Part shown: in pieces, positions 1 through 10,869 of the stretch
Numbering within the stretch: the stretch's first letter is position 1
Layout of the letters: each line of letters begins with the position of its first letter
DNA from: Gnetum montanum
Lineage: Eukaryota; Streptophyta; Gnetopsida; Gnetales; Gnetaceae
Direction: 5' to 3'
DNA: 64,000 nucleotides
Assembly: GCA_015680685.1 (NCBI GenBank)
Contig: MNCI01012713.1
Span: forward strand, 1,118,439 to 1,182,438
Position numbers and translations under genes: made by a program
The notes under the pieces: model-generated
The model's database searches: none
What the model saw: only the letters and a program-made list of their open reading frames with translations
What the model was told of the DNA's origin: nothing

Positions 1-211
1 AAGATAAACTGAAAAATACCAAAAAAATCACATACCTCAGACTTGCTTAACCATACACCGTGACACTTACAAGCAAGCCTGGGAAGACAACGAACAATTA
101 ACCCCAAGTGTTTCTTGTGGTGTTAAGGCATTTAGTCTGCAGAGTTCGACCAGATCGCGCATGCACGCTCGTATTCGTATGGTTGAGTGTAGGGGTACCT
201 CGCCACTCATC
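1..211 (+). mobile_element. 3' end of an Athila-type LTR, element lies to the left
   Basis: The stretch ends in GGTACCTCGCCACTCATCA, the same 3' terminus as the other Athila-type LTRs in this window (for example 9250 and 44,998), and its last 200 bp align with the 3' end of the LTR at 8464-9250. What follows is not a primer binding site but chromovirus integrase sequence, so this is the right-hand (3') LTR of an element inserted into that chromovirus. The predicted target duplication would be CTTGT at 212-216; the other side is outside the window. Confidence 0.8.
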
Positions 212-1632
212 ACTTGTGCTTGAAAATCCTTAATCTGTTGCACAAAATCAATACTAAGTTGAGCTTTACCATCAAAGCTCTTCAAGATGTCCACCATCTT
301 TGGATAAAACCCATAGTTTACCTTAAATGGACTTTTTCCAATAGCAACATGAAAAGAATTATTGCATGAAGCCTCATTATGTCACACCACATTTTTCCAC
401 CTATTCAATTTTCCATTACACAAACACCTTAATATGTTTAATAAGGATTTATTCACCACCTCTATTTGTCCATTAGATTGTAGATGAGCTGTCCATCACA
501 CAAATATCTTAATATGTTTAATAAGGATTTATTCATCACCTCTATTTGGCCATCATATTATAGATGATATGCACTAGAAAAATTTAACTTTTTCCCTAAA
601 AGCTCCCAAAGGGACCCCTAAAAGTGACTAGTGAATTTCGAGTCTCTATCACTAACAATATTCAAAGAAATTCCATGAAACTTTACAACATGTTGTAAAA
701 ACAAATTTACAACATGAGAAGCATCAATTTACATGGAATCAAGTGTGTTATCTTGGAGAACCTATCAACAACAACAAAAATTGCATCATTTTCACTTTTG
801 GTTTTTGGAGTACTACTCATAAAATCCATAGATACACTTTCCCATGGACCCTTGGGAATTGGCAAAGGTATATAATGTCCATCTACTTCTTTATCTTCCT
901 TCAACATCTAACATGTCAAGAATCCCTTTGCAAATTTAAAAACCTTAGTTTCCCTAACAGGTCAAAAATAGTAACTACCCACAAGTTCCAATGTTTTATC
1001 CCTGCTCATGTGACCTACCACAATGCCACTATAATGCTTTTCAAATAAAATCATTTTGTAAAATCACAATTAGGAACATATACCTTTCCGTTCTTAAATA
1101 ATAGTTCATCTTGAATATGATATTCCCTCCACTAGTCCATCCTAGTCATCAATGGCTCTTTTAGGCTCCTTCAAACCTACCCAAAATTAGCATCATGCTT
1201 ATACAAAGAAGCAAATTCACCAAACCTTCCACATGAGGTATGTTGAAGTTCACCACATGCACCTTGGAAAATGCTTCAGCCATCATAGTGGCTTTCCCAC
1301 TTGTACCTTAACACAAAATTGAACTCCTATAACTATGCAACCAACTTCATGTACCTTGCACTCAACTTATTTTATTAGTTTATAGATTAAAGTGCTTTGT
1401 ACTCCATCTTCAAGGTAAAATCCTTGGGTAACAAGTAATGCCTTCAATGCTTGATTTCTTGAAGAATAGCATACAACACCTTCTCATATACACTATATTT
1501 TTGCCTTAACTCATTCAAATTTTCTAAAAAGAAAGAAATAGGCCTATTTTCCTATGAAAGTACCCAACTAATGAGAAGTCCACTTGCATCCACCTTCACC
1601 TAGAAAAATGATGAACCATCAATAAGGTAGGT
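212..1632 (-). pseudogene. Chromovirus pol relic: RNase H and integrase
   Basis: Read on the minus strand this is the 3' half of a Ty3/gypsy chromovirus polyprotein. Near 1600 the RNase H start VDASGLLIGWVLS is visible, followed by LRQKYSVYEK and a remnant of the HYLLPKDFTL segment. The integrase core follows: FVVVDRFSKITHLIPC around 730-790, then [13 protein letters not shown] near 640 and QIEVMNKSLL near 540, so the three acidic positions D, D and E can all be seen. The C-terminal part (KMVDILKSFDGKAQLS) is cut at 211 by an LTR insertion. Frameshifts and stops are frequent, so it is not functional. The matching 5' half lies at about 13,200-15,900; the two were separated by the AthX insertion. 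Family assignment to chromoviruses rests on these motifs. Confidence 0.85.
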
Positions 1633-2128
1633 TGTGTTGATGCATGCCCATCAACATAGCTCTATTTACATATTTCCATCAATGCATCCTTTCATGCATT
1701 AATGTAGGTACATTGATTCTAATGTAGATGCTACCTTTATAAATGTATACACCTCTCACATTTATGACATCATTTGGTCATATCCTTAGTCAAATTCCTA
1801 GAGTTTGTTTTACAAAAGTTTGAATATTTTTCCTCTAAGTGCCCATAGTATGAATTTAAGACATTGTATGGTATTTTATTTGTGTTGATGCATGCCCATC
1901 AACATAGCTCTATTTACATATTTCCATCAATGCATCATTTCATGCATTAATGTAGGTACATTGATTCTAATGTAGATGCTACCTTTATAAATGTATACAC
2001 CTCTCACATTTATGACATCATTTGGTCATATCCTTAGTCAAATTCCTAGAGTTTGTTTTACAAAAGTTTGAATATTTTTCCTCTAAGTGCCCATAGTATG
2101 AATTTAAGACATTGTATGGTATTTTATT
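1633..2128. repeat. 248-bp tandem duplication covering the LTR start
   Basis: Bases 1633-1880 and 1881-2128 are adjacent direct copies; I saw a single mismatch (GCATCCTTTC versus GCATCATTTC). The unit starts 5 bp before the LTR, at TGTGT, so it spans the chromovirus/LTR junction and must have arisen after insertion, or be an assembly duplication. Confidence 0.9.
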
Positions 2129-2745
2129 TGAATGCATTTACACCTACACATATTTACATGGATGGTAATAAAATTAAGATTTCCTCTATCCATTACAAAA
2201 CTTAGACTAGCATAATTCTAGTTTTTAGTAATTTACTTTACATGCAATATATGTTTTCTTTCTTAAGTAATTACTATTATTATTTATAAGAAATGTGAGT
2301 ATGGATACTTTGAGAATGATATATTAACACTTGGTAATCCCAGCAGTGGATACTTGGTATACCTAATAGTATATACTTGGTAATCCAATAGTGCTAATAT
2401 AGGTTCAAGATGTGTATAGCAAGTGGGAATAGATACTTTGTGTTAGGCTAGTTAGTTAATGAAGTAGTTAATTAATATTTAATTTAAAAATTAAGTATTT
2501 ATTCATTTAATCATTTAGTAAGTAGGGGAAAATAATAAAAAGTATAAAAACTGAATATCATATGCCTCAACCATATTTAACAATATGCACAGAGTAACAC
2601 AAGTATGGATTTGGAAGACAACAACCTATAACTACATAATGTACTATCTAGGAATATCAATAAATTAGGTAAATAAGTCCATATAATTCAACTAGATCAC
2701 ATGTGATTTGCATGGTTGGGCATAGAAACTACCCATTTCTTATCA
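1638..2745 (+). mobile_element. 5' LTR of AthX (Athila-like)
   Basis: The LTR begins TGATGCATGCCC and ends CCCATTTCTTATCA, immediately before a decayed primer binding site. A TATA-like TTTATAAATG lies in each copy of the internal 248-bp duplication, and the segment after it (AAAGTTTGAATA...CTAAGTGCCCATAGTA) matches the same part of the Ath3 LTR. Without the duplication the LTR would be about 860 bp, close to the other family members (787-890 bp). Its U3 belongs to a different subfamily from the 3' LTR at 8464-9250, so these two are not a pair from one insertion. Confidence 0.8.
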
Positions 2746-2746
2746 T

Positions 2747-2764
2747 TGATGTCATTTCTAGGAA
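2747..2764 (+). other. Decayed primer binding site (tRNA-Asp type) of AthX
   Basis: TGATGTCATTTCTAGGAA follows the LTR after one base. It aligns with the tRNA-Asp site TGGCGCCGTTGCCGGGGA with mostly transition differences, and it sits where the clearer sites of Ath2 and Ath4 sit. Confidence 0.6.
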
Positions 2765-2911
2765 CTTAGTTTAGATTAGTGAGTTAAGTATTGTTAAATA
2801 GTGAATCCATAAAAATTTATTGTAAAAGAATATAACAAGTTATCTTTCATTCAAAAATTATAATAATCATATTCATATTATGTCAAGGCACACTTTATCC
2901 ACATCAATGAA

Positions 2912-5600
2912 ATGGCTTCTTCTTGTAGGAATGAATCACCACCCCATGTTGATAACTCCAATCAGTAGCATGATAAGATCAAAAGAATGACCGGTGAGAA
3001 ATCTTAGCAACTAAGAGTAATTTATGCATACCTAGGTCTCTCCTATCAAAATTTCACCTTAATTTTTCATCTTAATGAGTAGTTTCACTAGAGAAACATG
3101 GAAGGAAACATTGTGTTACCTCCCAATTGGTTTGTTCCCACAATGTTCATGTTCAATCTTATGAAGTTGGACATTGAATTAGCAGGCCCAAAGTATGAGG
3201 TAATAGACCATGTTTCCAAAGACTATCAACCCATAAAAGCATAGCTCAATAAAGATCGATGCATGGAGGCATGCTATGAATCATCCAATGAAAAAAGAAT
3301 CCTATTATCATTATTCTTGCAATCATAAAAAGAGGGCCCTAATTTCTTCCCAAGGCTATCTCAATATACAAGTTCTCCTACTTTAGTTAAGCATAACACA
3401 CTTTACCAATGATTGTAATCAACCTTAGAGAATAATCAATGTGAGGGAAGAACAAAGTCCAAAATCCAAATAATGTCAAGGTAAAGATCTCTTAGTCATT
3501 CATCCAGGGAAAAAGAGAAATAAAAAGATAAGAAGAAGGAACAAGCAAAGGACCATATGAGAATGACTAGTAGGAATCATTCTCCTAGTCCTCCACCTTC
3601 CCTCATTATCATCAAACTCTAATAGGAGGATTCATGATTGAGAAAAAATGATTTATTGGGATTATGATGGAGATGACTGAAAATCCCATCATGATGACAA
3701 GAACTAGGAATAGAGATAACCATGAGAGGAAGAAAAGCATCATTAGGAATGCAAGCATAGCATGTATCATCATAGAAGACATGGCCATGATAGAGGCCAC
3801 CATGAATACAATGAATATACATGAACCATTGCTAGCTACAAGAAATATTCTTCATGGCGATGGTAGGAAACATCATCATGGCGATGGTTCTCCTTCCTCT
3901 TCCCCTTCATTGCATCACTCATCCTTTCCTTCCACATTAGGATGTAGTCACAAAGAGCCCAACCATGAGGATAAGGGTAAGCATAGTGAGAAACCTCAAC
4001 GAGAGAGTCGAGAGCGAGCACAAGGGCATTTGAGAGAATCTAGGTATGGAAGAAGGAAAAGTAGGGAACCACATAGGCATCATAGACGCCATGAGAGAAA
4101 TGACAATGAAGAACCCCTACTAGCAACCCAGAGTATGTTAGACATTACAGAGGCTGTGAGAATACCTACAAGGCACCAGAAAGATAGCCGGATCAAGAAA
4201 CTAGACATGAATAATATCCCACAATTTGAGGACGGATATAATGCTAATTCGCAAAATCACTTACAGGCATTTTACGATGTGTGTGCCTTGCAAAATATTG
4301 AAAACGAGTGGAAAAAATTAAAGTTATTCCCAAGAACACTCATAAAAGAAGCCGAAAGCTGGTACCGATCCTTAGAACCAAAAACCATTAGGAGGTGGAG
4401 TACGATGCTAGAATTGTTTAATGATAAATATCAAATGTACTCCTGAGTTTCCAACTTAGGAAAATAGATCCAAGGATGGAAGAAGGAAACTCATGAATCC
4501 TTGGATGATGCCATGGGCCGATATTATGCATTACTACATCGTTTCCTGGGCCATGGTTACGCATAATGGGATCAACTACATCATCTCGTAGATGGGCTAA
4601 GACATGAAACCAGGAGAACCCTTGGGACATATGCCCAAGGGAGATTATATGAACTTAGGTCCCATGAAGTTCATAGACTATTGGAGCAAGTAGCTAAGGA
4701 AGAAAGAGAGCTACGAAAAAGAGAAAGCACAGAAGAGTATAACCACGATCCTTCCCTCCAAAAGAAGGGAGTAAGATTCTGTGAGAAAGAGGATGAGTCA
4801 CCACTTAAAGAGTTGGTGAATAGAAATACCTTGCTGCTTCAAAATTTAACAACCAAAGTGTCAGCTAATGTAGATCAAATGTGGGACTCCTTAGACAGTC
4901 GATTTGAAACCATTTTAAAAATTGTAGAGGAGTCTAAGAAGCGAAGTAGTGACCATGATAAGAAAAAGAGCCATGCATGTAACAAGGGTAAGAGAAAAAT
5001 GACTATCATCAATGAGGCTGCGGATTTGGATACGGACAATGATGGTGGATGTGAGATTTGCCAATATGACCATCCTAAGGGATCTTGCCCAATAATCTCA
5101 CATTTGCAGGAGTCTGGGGTGTATGCACTCAACCCAATACTTAACAAATGGCAAGCACCCCATCGGTTACCTTATTCCCAAGGTAACCCAAGGCAGTTCC
5201 ACCAACCCTTAACATATTATCCAAGTGGAACTCCACCACAACCTATTGAGCAACACCAGTAGTGGCAATATCCACAGTCATGGGGGATGCCACCACCTAG
5301 GTAAGAATACCCTTACTGGCAACCAGACCCATATGGCTATTACGTGCAGCAACTAGTTTCTCCAAGTGACTCTATGGTCCACATAACCCCACAACGTCAC
5401 TACCAGGTTTGGGAGTATTTTAGGACTCCCTCTCCTTGAAGAGACACTCCACATGCATACCATCCCCCAAATCCATCTTCATCTCTTATGCTGATAGTTT
5501 CACTACCACTTGCTCCAACAATGCAAGGGGAACTCCCCACTCAATCGCAACAACGTAATGCTAAGAGAGCTATAAACCTTCAACCCACTACTGGTTCTAA
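2912..5600 (+). pseudogene. gag of an Athila-like element (AthX/AthY chimera)
   Basis: The capsid polyprotein of the element, packaging its RNA in virus-like particles. A likely start is ATG at 2912 (MASSCRNESPPH). The core capsid segment is clear: IPQFEDGYNANSQNHLQAF and ESWYRSLEPKTIRRW near 4210-4400, then DAMGRYYALLHRF and LLEQVAKEERELRKRES. A zinc-knuckle-like CEICQYDHPKGSC (spacing CX2CX3HX4C) is at 5050-5088, followed by a Pro/Gln-rich tail. From 3664 to 6327 gag and protease share a single frame interrupted only by stop codons, several of them at positions where sister copies have CAG or CGA. Compared with the sequence after 9251 this gag is much better preserved, which suggests that most of it belongs to the younger AthY. 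Not functional as it stands. Confidence 0.85.
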
Positions 5601-5775
5601 CAACTGTACAAAGTGAAGACCTTTCTTTAGAACCAACAGTCCAAAAAAGCTTTCACAACCACAAGTGGTTGGGTCTATGACCACTCCTCCATCAAGTAAG
5701 GCTTCAGAGCTCCCTTCAAACCAACAATAGAGCTCAACACACACAGTTATGTTAACACATACCATCACTGACTAG

Positions 5776-6498
5776 ATAAAGGTGGGCCACCTTCCCAAGA
5801 AACTCTCTAATCCTGGAAGCCCCTTAATCTACCTTCAAGTCGCTCGGAATGAACCATCTAAGGCTCTTCTTGACTCAGGTTCCAAACTTAACTTAATATC
5901 ACAAGAAATGTATAAAGCCTAGAACCTGCCTCCACTCAAGAAGAGAAATATTCAATTAGAGCTAGCTAACCAGTCCATCACTATCCCCTTGGGACTTGTG
6001 GAGGACATTGTTACCACTGTGTGTGGTTGGTCATACCCAGCTGATTTCCTAGTGATAGAAGTCAACAATAATAAAGGCGACTTCCCAATTATAATGGGAA
6101 CGACATGGCTTAGTACCATAAATGCATGCCTAGGAATCTACGATCTTTCCCTGGAAATATCTAAGGAAAATATTTATGGAAAGATCAAGAAGAAGAAAGT
6201 TCCATGCATCACATACAGTGATATTGAGGGTGATGATGTACAGGAGTGCTCAACATTTCCTGTATGCAATCGGTATGCCCAGGAAACTCAGATACAAAGG
6301 TACCTGTATGTAGCAACCACACAATAGGAGAACACCCAGTGGTTGATAGCTAATCAAGAGAGAAACCCACCAATATGCATGGAACTAATTGGGGGAACAA
6401 CTTGCAACCACAACGAAAGCATAGATACATTGGAGTATGAGTGTCACTGACTTTCAACCCTTAATCTAAAAACATCAATTGGGAGAACTTGGACACTT
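5776..6498 (+). pseudogene. Aspartic protease of AthY, with truncated start of pol
   Basis: Retroviral-type aspartic protease that cleaves the polyprotein. The active-site LLDSGS is at 5866-5883 (Asp codon 5872-5874), followed by KLNLISQEMYKA, the flap-like IPLGLVEDIV, YPADFLVIEV and IIMGTTWLSTINACLG, all in the order seen in Athila-type proteases. It is in the same frame as gag. After a stop at 6325-6327 the frame runs on for about 50 codons (ENTQWLIANQ...) and then jumps into sequence that, in Ath3, lies after integrase. RT, RNase H and integrase (about 2.9 kb in Ath3) are missing, so AthY is a pol-deleted, non-autonomous copy. Confidence 0.85.
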
Positions 6499-8450
6499 TT
6501 AAAAAATTGAAATAAGCACTCATTATTTTGGATCTCTCCCTTTCAATTTAGTCATAGGGGAGATAGCCACCTATGCTGATCATTTGAGGTCCTCAATTCT
6601 TTTAAGTTTTTGTTTTACATATTTTTTTGCACATTTTTGTTTAACAAATGTCTTTAACTTTTTTTTTTACAACATCGTTTATACTTTTTCTTTTATTTGT
6701 GTGTGTATGCGTGTGTCTTATCCATTTTGTTAAGTTTGTCATGCAATAAGTGCTCTTAATGATGGTATGAACTATTTTCTATTGGTTGCCAATGTTTGGT
6801 TTTTACCTTTAAGTGATAATGTTGATACTAAGGTATGGTTCTTTTGATATAACAGGAAATGAGTCCACATCATCCATATATCCATAATTTCCATGGTCTC
6901 TTTTGGCTTGAAAATGTATAGTCCCTTTCCCAATAATAAGAACTATCAACGAATTGGTGATTGGGTATTTCTCAAACTAAGGAAGGACTCAAGGATTGAA
7001 AAGGGTGTGAATTCAAGGGGATTTGATGCACTTGTGCTGGCCATTCTCTTGGGTTCTTGGATGTTTTCTTCTTGAGTTTTCTTACTATTCCGACGTTGCT
7101 TCATTTTCAAGAAGCTAAGCCAATAAAAATAAAAATAATAAGTCTTTGCATGGTGTAGTTCTCATGTAAAACACAAAAAGAAGTGGGAATTCAAAGCACA
7201 CCCCTTAGATGAAATAATCATTTGGGTTACAAGCACTAGTTATGGAACTAAAAACATGTTTCCTCTAACTAAGACCCTTTCTCGCTTCCTACTTTCTCCT
7301 CCCTTGTTTCGTCGGAATGGTGGTGGCTCTTTGAGGGATGCATTCTTGTTACTTCAAGTGGATGGATTGGCCGAATGTATTAATGCGAAGTCACTGGATG
7401 TGGTTTCTTTGAGGCTGGATTTGGAATGGGATCTACTAAGTTACATTAATCATTAAATACACAAGGGGCTATAAACCACCTTGTTCTTGAGATTCCATTC
7501 CATCCTCTTCTTTCCATCATTCTTTCTCCATTATTCACCTCATTGTTGGTTGTATCATTAGTGTATATTTTGGTTGATGCATTGTTTTCTTTTTAGTAAA
7601 TTCTTGTGGTTAAGAATTTAACTTTTGTTTCCAAATAACATTTCTAGAGCCTACGGACTCTTTCAATGTGGGAATGCCAGGGCATTAAGGGCATGAGCCT
7701 ACTTTGGGGAGGACCCATTGGCATTCCTCTTTGGTACATCAGTTAATTTCTTTCCCTTAAAAATTTTTGCAATCAACCTTATTTTGTTCATTTCCATCTT
7801 GACATCCATTTCATTAACATTACAGTTGTCTCTTTTTCTCCATCTTTCTTCTTCCTTTTCTTTCTCCATTCTATCGCTATCGAAGGTTCACTCTTAGTCA
7901 TGGGGGGTCATGACCTAATTTTTTTGATTTTCTTCTAACCCCTACACCTTCGGTAGTCACCAATATTATATCTTCAGAATCCGCAATCAGCCATACCACA
8001 ACTTAGCCAATGGACCTTTCACCAAAGCAAGGTATCAACTGCATTTTGATTCATTTACCCTTGCTAATATAAGATGATGTTGTGTGTGCAGATGGTAATC
8101 ATACAACAACGGATTGGATCTGGAGGGAACACTTGGAATGGATCGGTGCTAAAGTAGTTATGTAAGGAACAAGATTGATGGCGTGCTTACGGATGGACAA
8201 TGAAAGGCGCAATCTTGGCGTTGGCAGCAATAGACTTCTTCTCTCGTCTCTCTCATCTCTCAGCTACCAAATAAGGCTAGATGTCAATTATGTATAGTGT
8301 TCACTCTTGTTGTCATGAACACTAGATATTGTCATGTATTGTAATGATGATCTATTCACATATCATCCCATTCACAATTAGTTACATTCAAGTCAATAAT
8401 CACATACCTTCCCAATATTTTGTAAGGAACTCAAGGATGAGTTTTTATTC
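6499..8450 (+). other. Post-pol region of AthY, accessory module absent
   Basis: This matches the Ath3 sequence after integrase (39,960-41,450), including TTAGTCATAGGGG at 6548-6560, the block GAGTCCACATCATCC near 6860 and the short peptide at 6893-7075. The last 250 bp before the LTR match 43,800-44,005 of Ath3. The 2.2 kb that in Ath3 hold the internal-promoter candidate and the accessory ORF are replaced here by about 350 bp with no recognisable coding content. TTAGTCATGGGGG, identical to the Ath3 polypurine tract, occurs at 7894-7906. Confidence 0.65.
6893..7075 (+). CDS. Short conserved post-pol reading frame (unknown)
   Basis: A 60-codon frame that contains RIEKGVNSRGFDALVLAILL. Related peptides occur at the same relative place, downstream of integrase or the post-pol junction, in Ath3 (FEKGVTSRELNTLCTLLLA near 40,510), Ath2 (NEKGVTSRGFLDSLRLLL, minus, near 23,500) and Ath4 (DVTSRGLVDSLW, minus, near 58,040). 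I do not recognise the peptide. It may be a small protein, an exon of a spliced transcript, or a conserved RNA element that happens to be open. Confidence 0.35.
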   Translation: MVSFGLKMYSPFPNNKNYQRIGDWVFLKLRKDSRIEKGVNSRGFDALVLAILLGSWMFSS

Positions 8451-8452
8451 AA

Positions 8453-8463
8453 TCATGGGGGTA
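8453..8463 (+). other. Polypurine tract of AthY
   Basis: TCATGGGGGTA directly precedes the LTR start TGATGGG. The same CATGGGGGTA-TGATG junction is found in Ath3, which supports the LTR boundary. It would prime plus-strand DNA synthesis. Confidence 0.8.
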
Positions 8464-9250
8464 TGATGGGACGCGATATCCCATAGGCCACGATATCGCG
8501 TACGCAATATCACAGCTCATCACCAGTTCTATAAATAAGAGGTAGCTCTCCCTTGTTTCTCCATCTAGATCTAGACCTTAGCCAAACTCTTGCCATTTTT
8601 CCATTCCAGAGTTAGAACAATTTCCATGTGCCCGCAGTAGGAGTCCCAAAGTGAACGGATCTTTATTCAAGCAATTTTGTACCTAAGCACACAATTGTGT
8701 ACGGAAATAAAGATGAAATTTTGGATAAACCTTGTAATATATGGACTAAGATAAATAGGACTTTAATTATTTTTAATTGTTTAAATGCTTTCTTAAGGAC
8801 TTAATCTCTCTCAACCCTCAACTCTCATAGTTAAGTGTATTCAGTATGACCTCTTCGAGCATGTGCATTACAATTGGTAATCCCAGTAACGAATAGCATT
8901 TGGTAATCCCAGCAGTGTTACATTGGTTCAGGGTGTGAAACAACAAGTGGGAGCAAATACTGATGCTAGGATAATTAAGGCTTAGTTAGTTAAAGTTAGT
9001 TACTAAGTTTCTTCACCATTTCCTCTCTTAGCATAGGCGATAAAAGCATAAAAGATATAAAAATCACATAAATCAAGCTTACTTAATCATATGACTATGA
9101 CAAATACAAGTAAGCTTGGGAGGACAATGATTGATTAACCTTAGGTGTTCCATAAGGTGTGTAGGCACTTAGTTTGTGGAGTTCGACCGAATCGTGCATG
9201 TAACGCTTGTATTCATATGGTTGAGTGTAGGGGTACCTTGCCACTCATCA
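8464..9250 (+). mobile_element. 3' LTR of AthY
   Basis: Starts TGATGGGACGCGATATC right after the polypurine tract and ends CCTTGCCACTCATCA. It has a TATA box TATAAATA at 8530-8537. The U3 carries repeated GATATC/GATATCGCG palindromes, as in Ath4, unlike the 5' LTR at 1638. Directly after it comes gag sequence of AthX. Confidence 0.85.
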
Positions 9251-9990
9251 ATGAGGTTGCAAGTTCATAAAGAGATGATGAAAATTATAATATTTGTTAG
9301 TATGAATGTCCCAAGGGGTTGTTGTCCTATAGTGTCACATCTCTAAGAATCTAGGGTGTACATATTAAATCCAAAGTTAGTAAGAAATCAACCACTCAAG
9401 AGATTGCCTTATCCACAAGGTAATTATAGGCAGTAGTTTTATCCAACATAGTATTACCCACTTGAATCACCACCTTGACCTTAGGATTAGTATTAGCAAT
9501 GAAAAAATCCATAGTTGTGGGAGATACTACCACCATAATTAAAATATCCTTATCGATAACTAGATCCTTATGGATATTATGTTCAACAACCTATATCTCC
9601 TTATGGCTCTACAAGCTACACTCATTTATTTCATTACTACTACCCTCTAGAATATCATAAAACCCCCATTTTATGCACTAACTCTCCATCCACTTATCCT
9701 TCTTCATATCCACCAATTCATCCTTCATCATCTAATACTATTCCCTTGTCACGTGAACCACCTATGCAAGGAGAGATTTCACTGCAATCATAATAAAAAA
9801 ATGTCACAAGGGTACTAAACTTACAACTGGATAATCATCTAAGTAGTTCTAAGCATAATCCTTGAAATATGTCTTGCTTCAAAACAAATAGTCCACAAAA
9901 ACTCTTGCATATATCTGTGACTACTAACCCTACATCAACTGCTTCTAGAGTGACTATTGAGCCACCTTTAACCTAAAGCTCCTTAAATGT
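9251..9990 (+). pseudogene. C-terminal gag of AthX, resuming after AthY
   Basis: The sequence resumes in the middle of gag: YECPKGLLSYSV aligns with YDHPKGSCPIIS at 5070-5100 in the better copy, and GVYILNPKLV with GVYALNPILN. It continues with the Pro/Tyr-rich tail (LDPYGYYVQQP). It is heavily decayed with no long open frame, in contrast to the gag upstream of AthY, which supports a greater age. There is no 5' LTR or N-terminal gag between the AthY LTR and this point. Confidence 0.7.
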
Positions 9991-10480
9991 TTATACTATG
10001 ATGTTGACCCATGTAGTCTTAGATTAGATGAAGATAGGGCACCTTCCTAGAAAATTATTTGATCTTGGAAGTCCCATAATCTATTTACAAATTAGCAGGA
10101 AATGATCCATGCAAGGATCTACTAGATTTAGGTTCTAGGGTAAACTTAGCTTTCTAAGAGATGTACAAGATCTAGAACCTACCTCCACTAAATGTAAGGG
10201 AGAATTTTCTATTATAATGGAAAGCACTTGGATTAGTATAATTGATGTTAAGATAATGATTAGAGACATTTTCTTGCAAATATCCAAGAAAAATGAATTT
10301 AGAAAGCATAAAAAAAAGTGAGTTCCATGCATCGCATACAGTAACACAAGGTCCCATTATGTGCTAAGGATATGCGCTATGAAGAGTACATACATCATAG
10401 CATGCAATAAGTGTGTTGAGACATTGAACATTCCATGGTGCCTATATGTAGCAACCACAAAATAAGAAGGTACCTAGTGG
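9991..10480 (+). pseudogene. Protease relic of AthX
   Basis: DLLDLGSRVNLAF near 10,108-10,150 matches LLDSGSKLNLIS of the sister copy, with the active-site triplet changed from DSG to DLG. The middle of the domain is missing (NLPPLNVRENF jumps ahead), and the C-terminal ISKKNEFRKH...CIAYSN segment follows. Not functional. Confidence 0.7.
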
Positions 10481-10869
10481 CTAACATCAGAAAGTAACTT
10501 TGGATTAACAATATGCATGGACTTAATGGAGCCCATCACAAGTGCTTATATAGAAAACATGGATGGAATGGACTAGATTCATAACCAACTCTTTCACAAA
10601 AGTGCAAAAATGGATTGGAGGGGATTAAAAATTCCTAAATATTTTAAGTAGAATTCCCTTAAACTAAAGGCTTTACTGGCAACATTAGAATATGATTTTC
10701 TTAACAATGGCAAGCTGGTAATTATCAATGCTAATCTCACCTAAGAATAAAAAAGAAACTATTACAAGTAGTGAAAAAATTTTCAATAGCCTTTGCATGG
10801 TTATATTATGAGTTAATAGGAATAGGTCTGCATATATGCCATCATTAGATCTATACTAACTCCTCCATT

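Noticed and set aside
743-1048. 101-codon plus-strand frame
   Set aside because: It lies opposite the chromovirus integrase, whose motifs are clear on the minus strand.
1633-2128. CRISPR-like or satellite array
   Set aside because: Only two direct units without spacers, inside a plant LTR; a simple tandem duplication.
3612-3822. Minus-strand frames rich in Met, Ile and Phe near 3612
   Set aside because: Shadows of the His/Met-rich gag segment on the plus strand.
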